In this document: positions 41,937 to 54,366 of the stretch, piece by piece
Layout: the number at the start of each line of letters is the position of its first letter
Numbering within the stretch: position 1 is the stretch's first letter
Assembly (NCBI RefSeq): GCF_052857255.1
Contig: NC_135505.1
Location: forward strand, 55,591,868-55,655,867
Source of the DNA: Amblyomma americanum
Lineage: Eukaryota > Arthropoda > Arachnida > Ixodida > Ixodidae
DNA: 64,000 bases
Direction: 5' to 3'
Notes under the pieces: model-generated
Told to the model about the DNA's origin: nothing
Seen by the model: only the letters and a program-made list of their open reading frames with translations
Databases searched by the model: none
Program-made: the position numbers and the translations under genes

Positions 41937-44900
41937 ATGGGGAAAAAGTGTTTTGTGCCACGCTGCAATACGGGCTACAAATCCTGCAAGGAAAAGTTTT
42001 CGCTGTTTTCGGCGCCGAAAGAAGACGAACGGCTGCAGCTGTGACGGCGGGCCATACCAAGAAAGGACCGAACTCTACAAATAAACCGACTACGTTTGCG
42101 AGAGACATTTTGAGCCCAGTTTTGTATCCAAAGCCTGGACGGCAGAGTACAATGGGCATGTGCTGCAAAGCGTCCCGCGACGAGTGTTGTTGGAAAACGA
42201 CGCGGTGCCCACGAAATTCCCTGATTGCCCTGCATACCTTTCGAGGACTTCAAACAGTAGAAAACGACCCGCCTAAAGGCAACTGCTAGAACCTAAAAAA
42301 AAATGAGGACCGCCGAACCTTGTGTACAATTGTCAGAAGAAGCTAGCATGAAGTCCTCGCCGACTACCGCTGAGGCGTGCAACGTGACAGCGGTTGAAGA
42401 AGAATCCGATTGCAGCTCAGCAACAGCGGCGATCTCAGCATTCGCAAGCTTGTTCGAAAATCCTCCACTCTCGTGCCTACCGTCTAAATGCTGGGGTTTT
42501 CAGCGGCTCGAAATGGACCAAGTCAAAAGTGTCGTCTTTCTTCAACTTAAACGCTACAAGACATCTGCCAGCCAGTTGCTGTCGGTTACCTCACGTGCTG
42601 CGTCAACGGGCGACATGACCGCATCAGTCATGAATGAAGAAACGCGCTCGTGGGGTGCCATCTGCCATGCTGCTTCTCTGATGGCTGCCGAGGTGGTCGA
42701 AATTGATGGCAAAATGGAGGCGAGAGTAGTGCTGATGGGCAAAGTTGTTTCTTTGGAGGATTTAAAATGTACAAGCTCTGTGAGATCTTTGGAGGACATT
42801 AAAACTGTTTTGGAGCATGTAGACAAAGTAAGGCTTTGTACTGGAGGACCTAGCGTCAGAGTATCCTAAGGCTGAGCCGCAAAGTGCGTTACTCGATTTT
42901 GATAATAAATGGCGCCACAAGAAATGTCCACTAATCCTCAGTGCCGGTGGATCGATTTTCCAGAAGTGCTTCAGCCTCTCAGACACATTCCGAATTCGCG
43001 ACAAGAGGCTAATGGAGAAGCAACGGAAGTTGAATTCCAGTGGTGCTCGTTTCTCCGCGAAAAACTTGCAAAACCATGAAAAATTTGAAACGCTCAGGCG
43101 TGCTAACTATGCCCTCAAAAGATCAAAGATCGCCTTTGCAACCGGTTGAAGATGCTCAGCCGAGCTTAAGCAAGCTCGTGAGCGCCTGCAGACAACTTCT
43201 GGGGAAGACATTGAACCAAACTTTCCCAAGCTGAGCTACCAGGAATACAGCTGACGGCAGTGAAAGAGTGCTTGGCAGCTGCCAAACTCGCAAATAAAAA
43301 CAGCCAGCACTACACAGAAGGCTGGCTTTTGCTGTGTCTGTTGCTGCACATTCGCAGCCCATCTGCGTATTCCTTCCTCCGAGAAAATGTGTTTTACCGT
43401 TTCATTGTGTCACACAGTTCGAAAGTATTTAAGTTTGGTGAGAGTCAAGTGCGGATTTGACAAGCGACTTTTTTCGGCATTTAAAAAAAATGGCCGCCAA
43501 GGACGAGTTTCAACGACACGAGATTTTAGTGTTCGATGAAATGCGGGTAAGGAAAGAGATGAGAGTGCACTCAAAGTCAATGACTTATTGTGGATTAAGC
43601 GATTTTGGTGACAGTGCGACGACCAGCGATGACCTCGCCGACCATGGACTGGTGTTCACATTTCGAGCATTTGGGGATCATGACTCGCAGCCGGTTGCTG
43701 TCTTTGCGAGAAATGGTCCTACAAAAGGCATCAAACTTGCACAGCTCATGCTAAAAGCGATTTTTCTCCTGGAGGAAGATGGCGCGTTGGTCCATGGGAT
43801 CGTGTGTGATGGAGCAGCTACTAATCGCTTAATGTGGAAAGAGTTCGGAGTCAGTGGGGCTCTTCGGCACACTAAACACTCCTTTACTCATCCTGTTGAC
43901 AACAAGCGCAATGTTTTCGTTTTTTGTGATGTGCCTCACCTCATGAAATGTGTGCGGAACCGCTTGCATCGACAAAAGATTTTAGTTGTCAATGGTGAAC
44001 GTGTTCACTGGGCGCACTATGATAGATTGTTTGTAGAAGATTCGAAGCGACCCGGCCGTGCGCGTGTCTGTCTTAAATTAACATTTTTTTTTCATTTTAA
44101 TCCACAAACACTGAAAAAATATGTGTTAAGCTGGCGACCCGGTTGTTCAGCCGGAGCGTAGCAAAAGGGCTGGAGTTTTATTCGAGGAGTGGCACGCAAG
44201 GATTAGAAAATGTGAAAGGTACGATGGAGTTTACCATGAAACTCAATGACCTCTTTGACGCCCTGAATCGAAACTGCCCGCGAGCAGGCATTACTGCAGG
44301 GAGCAAAGATCTACGAGTTTTAGCTTCACTGTATTGGCTAAACAGGTGGGAGCAAGATGTACTATCTGAAAAGATTTCTCGTAAAAATTGCCTCACCGAG
44401 CAGACCGCAGAGGGACTGCGCGTGTCAATTTTATCGGCACTGGAACTCTCTCGGTACCAGCTCAAGGAGTGTGGGTTCAGATATGTCTTGACTGGAAAGT
44501 TCAGTCAGGACGTGCTTGAACGCTTCTTCTGAATTATCCGGAAGGCAGGTGGCCAAAATGACCACCCCTTTAAGCCCACTTTCCTGGAATTATATAACAT
44601 GATCTCAGTGTATAGTTTGCTTAAGCCGCCAAAGTTTGGCAATTGCAAAGTGCAAACCGCCGATAATACACATACACTAACACTGACTGACATTAAGCTT
44701 GCGTTTAAGGTTCACAATAAAGAAAAGACACAACTTCAACTACTAAAACAAAAACTGGATCGCTTAGTGGACGCGGAAGCTGAGTGTGAAGACGTTTTTG
44801 ATCATGTATGTACAGAGCCAGAGGTTATTGATTGTATAATTTATTACCTGGCTGGTTTTATGTGTCGAAAACTTATGAAGAGTACAACATGCTCAAAATG

Positions 44901-45255
44901 TAGAAAGTGCCTTATTGGACAAGCTGCTGCACAGTCTCTAAAGGAAAGTTCCCTAGTTCAGTGCAAAACACGAGGTTGATTATTACCCCCTAATAGGACC
45001 ATTTTCCACCTACTGCAAGCAGCCGAGACTGCATTTCAGAAGCACACCTTTCACAGAAATATATATGAATTGACAGTAGAAAGCATGCTAGAAAGCTACC
45101 ATTTTTCTTTTTCTTGTTTAGAACACAAAGAAGAAATGATGGCATGCCTTCTGCATCACTATATAGCAATGAGAATGCGGCAGGTCTGCAAGCAAAGAAA
45201 AGCTGATGCGAAAAACAAAACACAGCAGCTGCGGAAGCTTGCTAAACTTGTGTAA
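41937..45255 (+). pseudogene. P-element-type transposase with THAP domain, disrupted
   Basis: Pieces in order: a THAP zinc-finger start at 41937 (MGKKCFVPRCNTGY, FSLFSAPKEDERLQL), hit by TGA where a Trp codon is expected (about 42039), then frameshifted; the C-terminal THAP part at about 42105-42290 in another frame (EYNGHVLQSVPRRVLLEND); a linker region at 42303-42869 (CWGFQRL); a broken leucine-rich region at 42900-43450; a catalytic-domain frame at 43457-44161 (ILVFDEM, IVCDGAATN, DVPHLMKCVRNRL); a frame at 44143-44532 (KDLRVLASLYWLNRWEQDVL, VLTGKFSQDVLERFF); one TGA, then IRKAGGQNDHPF; and C-terminal frames 44599-44979 (IIYYLAGFMCRKL) and 45070-45255. The DVPHL(M/L)K and TGKFSQDVLERFF blocks are diagnostic of P-element/THAP9 transposases. 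At least four lesions separate these pieces, so no full-length enzyme can be made. Confidence 0.88.
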
Positions 45256-45977
45256 CACATGATTTTTTACTCGTCTGTATTTTTATGCCACAAAATTTTG
45301 TGTGAACTAAACAGAATATAGCGCAAAGTAGCCGTATCTGATGCGAAAAAGCGGCTGTGGAAGCTCTCCCAAATTTTACGCAAAACCAGTAATAGCTGGC
45401 CTCTTTTGTGACTGCAGATGTGTGTGTGAAATAAATGGTGATGCAGCATTGTTTTTTTTTTCAAAGCATGAAAGCGACATTCAGCGCCCGAAACCTACGC
45501 GGAAATTTGCGCACATAACAGCTGCAAACGAAAACACAAGACACTCGTTTCCGGACGCCAACTTCCAGAAGTCCTCTGTCGGCAGATTTACAGACAGTGT
45601 TTTGCATAATTAGACGCAACATCGCTCACATTATAACCAAATATAAGGATAAAATATTAGGAACACTGAGACGTATCAAGGAATAGCTGCTGTTAAAGCC
45701 CGCGCCAATTCTGACTTTCAGTGCGAACGAGAGTGAACAGCTCTTTTGTGGCCTGCGATTTTCAGGAGGAGCATTTATTATAAAGCACCACAAGGTGTTA
45801 GGTTTATTACGACTAGGGCTGAATTGGCCCTCCTAATATATTGCAAGGAGCCAGCAGTGCGCGCGTTCAACCTAGCCGATTGTTCATGGACGCTGCGTCG
45901 AAGGCCCGAAGTTTGGGGCGCCGCCTGCCGCAGGACGGGGACACTACGATCTGCGGCGCGCCGCGCCAGCGAGACTC

Positions 45978-46008
45978 GTTCGTACATTTAACCTATTCTA
46001 ACACCATG
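45978..46008 (-). repeat. right terminal inverted repeat of the P-type element
   Basis: Reverse complement of the left end; the outermost 20 bases are identical. Confidence 0.9.
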
Positions 46009-46016
46009 TCTTGGAC

Positions 46017-47665
46017 CCTCTCTACAACATAAAGTAGCACACTTGGTCCTGTGTTGAAAATATGAAACTTTACATTATTAAGCTTTGCTAATTATTTAAC
46101 GAAATGAATTTTATTCCCTGTCTGAGGTACGCCACACTAAGGCAAACGTTATGCTGTTGGTTCCAAGCAACTACAGTCATCACTGTTTTTTAGCCCTTGG
46201 GACCCATTAAAAAACCCCGGTATGTCGCAACCGAAAACAGTATGACTTCACAGAATACCTCCTTACCAATGAATGAGAAACACTGCCACAGCATTGACAT
46301 CCAAATCGCGGTCCTCACGCCTGCCATAGCCCGAATAATGTCTAAACAGTCTTTGCCCTGGTTGTAGTGAAGCTTGAGACCCGCATACACGTGCTCGTGC
46401 TACATGTCTACCTGATTACAAACATTGTGATGGCTGCGAGTGCCAAGACACTACGCCCAAATTCCTCCCAGATTATGCACATATTGCTATTAACTGTTAG
46501 CTAAAAAAATAAATGCGACAGTATTTTGTCTGTTTGTATATCACATTTGCTCGTGTTATAGAAGGTGTTCCTACGCCTGTGCAGTGCATCACTGCCTGAA
46601 TCAGCTGATGGACCTGTATTGTAAACCTGCATCATTTTACGGCGTTGTGAAAACAATCTCCGACACTTCTTGATTACCTACCTCATCAAGCACTTGGTCG
46701 CTGAAAACTGAAAACTACAGGGTGGCAGGAAACCTTGTCGCTCACTGCCAACTCGTACCAGCCGCGGAACCACGGAGAGAGTAGGCACACGAACGAAATG
46801 CATGCCGGCAGCAGGCAATGTTGTCGGAAGATTCAGGAAGTCCTGTAGCACTCCCAGTCTGCTAAGTTAATGCACCGGTCACAATGGACACCACAGCACA
46901 AAAAAAAATTTCAGCCGCCCTCCTCCGAAGGCGTCCAAGTGGTAGGGATGGTCGTTCGTCCCGTCTCGAGAGTGCCGACTTAAACGTCTAGGCTGGTAAA
47001 ATGACTGTAGATGTTGGCACATTCTCAGCCGCGCCTATGTGGTACGTACGGGCCTCGTGTGCCCTGAGTAAACTGTTTTGAAACTTTCCGGTTCGCTTTC
47101 CTTTCTTTTTGCCTGAAGTTACCGATGATTTTCATGACGAGCTATGTCGACGAGAAGCCGCGACAAGTGGCAGAGGGCTGAAGGGCTGCAAAATACGGGT
47201 CCGTGGATGGAAATTTCTGCGGCTAGTAAGTGAAGGCAGGGGTGCTCGGACATAAGACAGCTTTTGCCGTAGAACGTCATACTCACTCAGTATTGTGTGT
47301 TACTGATGGCGTAACTTGCCTGGAAAAAAAAAGTCTGCTCATTTGGAGAGTGCAGAGTGGTAGAAGGTTTCTACAGTTCTCTCCGCAATCGATTTGCACC
47401 TCTAGCCTCTAGGAACCATTCCAAATCCATGGCGTCTATGCCGAGGGTCATAATAAAATACCGCAGGCGCTATATCAAAGCTCCAGCAAATATTGATCAT
47501 CAACTGTGCGCCTGTTTTGCCTGATAAGAAATCGGTTGCAGCTGCCTTTGATCGCGTCGCATTTTTGTTCGGATCGGTTGCCCAATACATCGGTTCCTCA
47601 GTTTTTGCCCAGTCCAAAGACGCCTTTCGAGGAAATGAAGATGAGAACAATGGGGCATTTATTTT
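46017..47665. other. unassigned stretch
   Basis: No gene or recognisable repeat. Open frames are short and mutually overlapping. Confidence 0.45.
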
Positions 47666-47669
47666 GTAG

Positions 47670-48080
47670 CGATAGCTACATTACTGAAGCATTTCGAGCC
47701 TTCAGCGCGGTGGCGCGAGGGTGGTGGCGGAGCCGCCAACCCTGTGGCTGAGCCAGGAGCCCGTGGGTTCATCACCACGCTGTCACGTGGTTGGTCACGT
47801 GGCGCGGAGCATCTTCCGGCGACGCGGCGCCGTGGCTAATCACGTGGTTCGTCACCTGGTTGGTAACCTGAACAGCCACGAGGTGTAGAGGAGCTGCTTC
47901 TGCCAGCGGCTCGGCGCGCCGGCGAAATCGAGCTGCCACAGCTGTGCGCATGCGCCGTGTCAAGTGTGACGAAGATGAGGAAGGAACGCCCAGCCAAACA
48001 AAGAGGCGAAAGACTAACTTTGCAATTGAAGTGAACAAGTTCCACTCGGCCAGCTGTAGCTGTCGCGTATCTCCAGATTT
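47670..48080. repeat. GC-rich dispersed repeat with conserved coding-like block, copy B
   Basis: Second copy of the repeat at 12990-13530. It has GCGATAGCTACATTAC, GCATTTCGAGCCTTCAGCGC, an NRF-1-like site (47945-47955) and the 93-bp coding-like block at 47968-48060 (DEDEEGTPSQTKRRKTNFAI, then NKFHSASCS). Base changes in the block keep its reading frame. Confidence 0.7.
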
Positions 48081-48402
48081 AACCAGAGCTGAACCACCGC
48101 CAAATTTTTTAACGACACAAGTGATCGGATCAGCTGAAGTTCTTCATCAACCGCAACGCAAACTGTAATTTACGACCACAGACCGTCGCCTGACAGCGGG
48201 ATTTCTCGTGTCGCAATACATCTCGGGACCTCTCTTCTAAGTTAGCGAGCAGACCAATGAGGCAAGTAATCGTCAGAAAAAGTTCAGTCGTATTTTATTT
48301 AAATTTCTACAGCCTCATTGCTTTCATTTGCTGTGGTTAAGCACAGCTCGCGGTAGGAGCGCAAAGCGATGTTCGGATGCAGATTCGGCTTGGCTCTTCC
48401 AC
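48081..48402. other. unassigned stretch
   Basis: Nothing recognisable between the GC-rich repeat and the candidate exon. Confidence 0.4.
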
Positions 48403-48530
48403 CTCTCTTGTGAAAGCAAACTCATCGTCGCTCGGGGGTTCGATGGCGCGAAGCAGGGCTGCTGCGTTGCCGCACCTCGAGTCCACGTCGTACAGCTTGT
48501 GCACCTTGCGGTCGTCAGGCCTCGTCATGT
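48403..48530 (-). CDS. candidate internal exon, minus strand
   Basis: On the minus strand, TTTCGTTTCTTCGCTGTGCAG is a good acceptor ending at 48531. It is followed by ACATGACGAGGCCTGACGAC, encoding MTRPDDRKVHKLYDVDSRCG, then AAALLRAIEPPSDDEFAFTR. Codons are strongly G/C-ending, unlike the AT-rich surroundings. A possible but weak GTGGAA donor lies at 48402. I do not recognise the protein. It could also be part of a transposon, as the repeat at 47670-48080 is close. No neighbouring exon was identified. Confidence 0.35.
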
Positions 48531-51500
48531 CTGCACAGCGAAGAAACGAAAACTATAAATTGCGAAAGGGAAGGCGCAGTAAGTACATCACACTAAGTGA
48601 GCACCTAAACTGTGCCCTCAAAGAAGCCGTGGACGAAGAGTGAAAGCAGGTAGATAGAGAGAGACGCCGCAGTGGAGGGTTTTAGATTAATTCCACTACT
48701 AGGTATTCTTTAGGGTGCGCTGACATAACACAGTAAACGAGGGTACTGCAATATATCATTGCCTTCGCCAAGACAGCAAGAGAGACGGAGGCAAAGACTC
48801 ATTACTAAGAACAGGAGCTGTGGGAAAAAGCGTGAAAGAGTCATCTGCCAAGCCGAATTCAGCCAGATGAATGCGCCTCGCGATAATCATGCATTCAAAG
48901 TAAAGCGGCACCGTTACTAAGCCCTTTACGACTGATACCAGCTCGGCCAGGTGTAATTCTCCGGAGTCCTCCACTGGAGCGCCCCTTATAGCCCCTCCCA
49001 GCTTAAATCGGTTTGGGATGTGAAACGCCACAAAATGAGGTAAGTCATTCTTCTCGCATTGTTTGCTCTTCTGGATTCGGACATAAATTAGTGAGGGCAG
49101 TTGTAGAATAAAAAAAATACTATTGTTTAGCCTGTACAACCTGAAGCACAATAGACTTTCTGGATGCTGGCAGTCAGAAACCGACTCCACCTGGTAGATA
49201 TTACCTCACTCCTTTGGACGTATAAGAGGGGGGGTTCGATTTCTGTTAGCGGTCGCTTCCACTTTCGCACATTAGAGAGCAGTACTGATGCAAAAATTGT
49301 CTGAACTGTTGTCATTTTTATATAATTATACTTCATGTCTCATTCCTTTATCGCTTTCCCCCTTTCCCCCTTTATCCCTTTACCACCCTACCCTCTAAGG
49401 TGATTTACACCGCGGGCGACATCAGCATAAGACAGGTTCGTGGAATCACAAACGCCTGCTCCGATCACTTATTCTAGCCGCAGCTGTGCCACGTGCACGC
49501 ATCCCGCACCGCCCTGATCACTGAATTCAGCTGTCTGGCGTTCAGTCTGCGTTTTCCTTTCCTCGGCGCCCACCTCTTCGCTGTAGCGCAATACAGATAT
49601 CTCGTCCTTTACACCCCATGCCCGTATACGACCACCAACTGGTGTAGTGAGGGGTGACACAAATCAGAAATCACCAGAGTCCACGGTGTACGAGCGTCTA
49701 TTCCCGGGCTACAATTGCAGCTTCATAGCCTCTGCTCAGCCCAATGAAACCTTGGCAGTTGCCTCTTTCGATTCTCGAGAAAGTTCACGTTTCAGACGCT
49801 TGCCTGAATAACTTGGTAAATGTATTCGCAGAGAAGGTGCCTCATGACACCCAAGAAACAGAAGCTGAAAGAAGCAGCGGGACGAGTACACCACGAAGAT
49901 CAGTTCACCACGTCACATCCAGGCAGTGGTCGGTGTGCTGCAAAGACCCATACCGAGATACTAATCGAAATACATTGCACCTTATTTTGACCGTCTATCT
50001 AAAAAAAAACACTCCTTTACGCACCACTGCAAGCAGCCTGGGACATGCGTAAGTAAACATTATAATGTTCCTTGGCCACTCAATCAGAACACGGTGCTTT
50101 AATGCCTAATCCTAGCAACTCTGAGCGCTACTTCCTTTCATATTTCTCCACTTAATTTCTTTCGCATTCTTATTACCACAATTTACAAGCCAAAACATGA
50201 ACAAACGCGCAAAGGCTACTCAGTTGGACGCGAAGGCATGCAATTTTTGAGCTTCATGTCCTCGGGCTACCCTTTCGTTTAGTTTTGCTTTTTCATGGTG
50301 ACTGCCACTTCTATTGAAGGTCCTATTTAAAGCCGATCAGTTGTCTCTGGCTTCAGCCAATGCGATTATCATTTCCAAAGTCATTGAAATAAACCTACAC
50401 CAGACATGCTGTGCAACTGTGCACCACGCAGCTGTAGACAAAACAAATGAACCTCACCCTCAGATGATTTTGAGGTAAACATGTGGCAGCGGTATAAAAT
50501 TCTATAATTAAAATCACGTAAATAGTGCTCAAAGGCGGTTATTTATTTACTCATTTCATTTCTGAACGCTGTCAGAACCTTCAAGAAATTATTGCAATAA
50601 AAAACTTGACTACAAACTAAATTTACATCATCACCTTATCATCTTATTTTATTATCTTATCATCATCATCATCATCTTAGTGGTTTCAATTAGGCAATGA
50701 TAGAAGAATGGACGAGTGAAAAAACCTTCTATATCGCGCTTCAAAAGTGGTCTTGAACGAGTTACCGGTTGTCCATTATCAGCTATGCTTAGCAGAACTC
50801 AGTGTAGAAAACAGTTTCTTTCAGGTGTTACTGAAAGCAGAAAAGACACTTACTTATTAGAAAATAATAGGCGAGACCGTTGAGGGGCTGTGCCAGTTCA
50901 TAAACGTACTCTTTGTCGCCTGCAAAAAAAAGCATGCTTCGTTTTATCTACGATTGAGAGCACTAGAGAAGAGATTTTGCTCGTGCTACTTTTTATTCCG
51001 CTCTCAAGTCAGAAAACAAAACATTCATCTCTAACCCTCCTAGCCCTTTCCCACTAACGATGTTCTGCTTCTCGCTTCTTCCTTTTCAAAACTAGTCTAA
51101 TTCATTCATACTTTCAGCGCCGAGTTGCGCGCCGTGCAAGAGTAAACAAGGAACGCATAGTATTTTTTTCGCTAAGTAATTACAGCTCCGGATTCTCCCG
51201 TCAGCAATGTATTTGCGCTTTTTAATCAATGTCAGCGTTTTCTTTACACTTATCACACGTATTCATTCAAGCCGTAACCAATGTCACTGTGCGAGGTACA
51301 AAATATTATGCACTTATAGAAATAAGGTTATTATAAGCACAAAGTCAAGGGTAGTGAACTTTTATACTAGTCTTTCGAAATTGGGCATCCCAAAAGGACA
51401 CATCTGATATATTTCAAGCTCCATTATCTACTTTTGATTCCTTCGTTATTATTAACTGATGAATGCACACAAGCGCAGCAGCTTTTTGCATCCCGCCGTC

Positions 51501-52135
51501 CAAGTCGAGACTTAACTGCGTTATAAGCTGTGCGCTGCTACAAACGCTCCATTCAGAACAGACCACCGATACGTGGATTCTAGGCACAAGGAGGTGTGGT
51601 TTATTTGCACTGCTTTAGGGAGAGAAATAAACTGAAAGCGCAATGAAAGCATGCAGGAGCAGCCGGAAAAATACGCACCAATTGATTTCAAGCGTATTGA
51701 GGATGTGTCCTCATCGAAGCGGAAATAAAACGACCTCCTGAAATATGTAATAGACAGAGGCAATTGTAATCGAGAAGCGCGAATAGTTCTACCCATACAC
51801 CACATTATTAGCAATAAAAAATTTTTGAAAAGGAGTGTCTGTTAATGACGTTCCGGATTTTGCGCTCGTATCCTCTCTAAGAATCCATCTATTTTGTCTT
51901 TCCTTAGCCCTCTCATACAATATCCTGAACCAGGCTGCATTATGAAAAATAAATAGATAAATAAATGTGAAATATAAGTTACCATTAATGAAAAGAAAAA
52001 TGGCCAAATTGATATAGCACAGACGCAATGAAAAACGTTGTCCTTACGCCTAGATCTTAAGAAGCAGGAGAAGGGGCTATAGAAAGAGCAACTGTCCTTG
52101 AATGAGTAACTGCCGGCCATGCACTTATACACCGT
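48531..52135. other. gene-poor AT-rich region
   Basis: About 3.6 kb with no supported gene. The longest frame (48756-49190, minus, 144 codons) lacks motifs and start context. There is a pyrimidine-rich CCCTTT stretch near 49350-49385 and an ATC/TTATC simple repeat at about 50625-50688. Confidence 0.5.
50625..50688. repeat. ATC/TTATC simple repeat
   Basis: Low-complexity run of CATCAT and CTTATC units. Confidence 0.8.
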
Positions 52136-52699
52136 GTTTCACAAGGCAGGTTCTAAAATTTGAAAAGTTGATTTTTTCAATTAGAATTGAGATTTTCACC
52201 GCAGCATTGCCAGGCATCAGAATACAGCTAAGACATGCTAACTAGTAGCTTACTTAACTAATGTTGACTAATATATTTCAACTTTTACTGTTCATCTCAT
52301 TTACTGAGAGGCGTTTAGCCCGCCGTAAATAATATACACATTTGTTTTCAGAATTTCGAAAACGCAGTCACCATCGGCGCTGTTGCTCAAAAATTTTGCT
52401 GCATCGCGCCAAAATGCATGCGCTTTCACGAAGCTTGCAGGCAAAGTCAGACTGCCGGAAAAACCGGATTCGCTCGAGACCTCAGTGATGCTCTGAAGTT
52501 CTCTCTTCGAAACGCCGAAGGGTCGCTTACAGCAGTGAGTGCTCACTCAACCTGTACGTGTGTTGAGGCACGCTGGTTAGTGCGTGCGAACTTGAACTCT
52601 TCACTTCGCAGTGAAACACGAACCACCTTTGCAGGCTCAGTGTTCGAAACTGGGTTTGAACCCGAAAGGGCACCGCGGGGTTTACGGAGCTAGATGCGG

Positions 52700-52852
52700 A
52701 GCCTCCTCCAAGAACACATCCCTGGGGAAGCCGGGCGCTGGGCCAGGGGTGGCTTGTACATTTTGTTACTGGCGGGTGTCCGGTGGTGGGCTTCGAACCA
52801 ACCACCTCCCGCAGCGAGAGTGGATACCCAGACCACTAGGCCAAGAAATATT
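52700..52852 (-). mobile_element. tRNA-derived SINE, minus strand
   Basis: The minus strand starts TGGCCTAGTGGTCTGGGTAT (box-A-like), then GGTTGGTTCGAAGCCCACCA (box-B-like), followed by a body ending near ACAAGCCACCCCTGG. It belongs to a different family from the Ruka-like copies. Confidence 0.7.
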
Positions 52853-52979
52853 CAAAACTTTTTGGGCCACAGAGTCGAGTGTAACTGCGTTTTCATTATT
52901 CTAATAACTGACATGGCTATTGCTTATGCTGCGCTGCGCTACTCTCAGCAAATAAGGGCAGTAACACTAGGAGTATAAT

Positions 52980-53480
52980 GGTTAACTATTGAATATAGTT
53001 TAACCAGCCCAATAGTTAGCAAGTATTTGCTGTATTCCGATGCGCGACATCGTTGGTAATGCTATGCCGAAAAAATCACTTTTCTAACTCAAAAAGCCTA
53101 TTTTTGAAAATAGCGGAACATCTCAGGCAAAAGACCCGGCCCCTACATCATACTCACTTCTGGTGCAGGCCACGGCGTGAACATTAACAATACTCCGGCG
53201 CGCCGCAAGTTCCCCGCGCCCTCGCCATATAAAAAACTATTAGATGTGCCCAACCACAACTTTAGTCAGAACATTTATACTTCTAGGCTACTCTTGAGTG
53301 TTCTGTTAAGGTTTAGGGAAGTGCTTTCCGTAAAAAAGTTAATAAATCCATTGAATTTATGAGAAACTGCAGACGTGAAATTGATTTCATCCAGGGAGTA
53401 ATTTACTCCTTAGAACCCACAAGTGTGTAGCGCTACGGCGACAAAATATAGTTTTTGGTTTTTCCAACCCGACTGCGCCC
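52980..53480. other. unassigned stretch
   Basis: AT-rich; nothing recognisable. Confidence 0.4.
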
Positions 53481-53481
53481 G

Positions 53482-53985
53482 CATTTCGATGGAGGCGAAA
53501 CGCAAAAGGCACTCGTGGACTGCCGTGGTCAGCGCAGATTAAAGAACCCCAGGTGGTTGAAATCACCCAGAGACCTCGAATAATAAGGCACCTCTTTCTT
53601 CCTTTCTTCTTTCGGTATTTCCTTTATCCCTTCCTTTACGGCGCGGTTCGGGTGTCCACAGAGATATGTGAGACAGTTACTGCGTCATCTCCTTTCCTCA
53701 AAAATCAATTTTCATCTGGCAAAGGAAATGACGCAGTAATTACATCACATCTCGGCGGACTCTCGGCCTGAACCTCGCGTCTAGCTTCACATCTCTGCCT
53801 GAACCATGCCGTAAGAGAAGAGATAAAAGAGGGAGCGAAAGAAATGATGAAAGAGGCGCCGTAGTGGAGGCTTCCGGAATAATTTCGACCACCTGGGGAT
53901 CTTTACCGTACACAGATATCGCACAGCACCACGGGCGCCTTTGGGTTTCGCCGCCATCGAAACAGGATACAAACCATCCTCTTTC
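53482..53985. mobile_element. two SINEs in tail-to-tail inverted arrangement
   Basis: A plus-strand SINE body runs from about 53482 (CATTTCGATGGAGGCGAAAC, CCCCAGGTGGTTGAAATCA) to about 53718 (ACTGCGTCATCTCCTTTCC). A minus-strand copy follows from about 53719 (GGAAATGACGCAGTAATTAC) to about 53985 (TCGCCGCCATCGAAAC). Both are the long SINE subtype also seen at 5918-6205. Together they form a large imperfect palindrome. Confidence 0.8.
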
Positions 53986-54144
53986 TTTTGTAGCCGCATA
54001 GCTCCGCACTGGAGAACTCTGATAAACAGTGACTTCCTAACTGAAATTAAATCCATATTTGTTCTTTTCTCTTACTAGATTGAGCTAACACTATCGCGCA
54101 TTGTGTTGCTGGTCCAGTCGACTTCACCCTGCCATCTGCTGGCC

Positions 54145-54300
54145 GTCCTGGTTAGCTAAGTGCAGAGAACAAGTGCCCGGACAGGCGGTGTTCCCAGGTC
54201 TGATTCCAGGAGCAGGACGAATTTTGCTTCAACTGCGAAGCTTGCAAGAGAGCCGTAAATCCTTCCTTTGTAGCCGTATCGCTACGCTCACGTTGATTCT
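54145..54300 (+). mobile_element. tRNA-derived SINE, plus strand
   Basis: GTCCTGGTTAGCTAAGTGC and CCCGGACAGGCGG are followed by CAGGTCTGATTCCAGGAGCA (box-B-like) and GACGAATTTTGCTTCAACTG. Diverged from any functional tRNA. Confidence 0.65.
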
Positions 54301-54366
54301 AATGATTAATTATTACCTCCTAGTCGTGGTCATTAATTAATTAACAACCGCTGATTTCCTGCTTAC

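Larger units (their letters stand above)
41656..46008 (+). mobile_element. full-length P-element-family DNA transposon
   Basis: A 4,353-bp element with terminal inverted repeats: the left begins CATGGTGTTAGAATAGGTTA (41656), and the right end (46008) gives the same 20 bases on the minus strand. Over 31 bp the ends match at about 27 positions. An internal inverted 10-mer, CCGTCCTGCG (41690-41699), recurs inverted at 45929-45938, echoing the subterminal repeats of Drosophila P. Flanking 8-bp target duplications are TCCTGGAC (41648-41655) and TCTTGGAC (46009-46016), 7 of 8 matching. Eight bp is the P-family duplication length, and Drosophila P also starts CATG. The inside encodes a THAP/P-type transposase damaged by several stops and frameshifts, so it is non-autonomous now. 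Confidence 0.92.
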
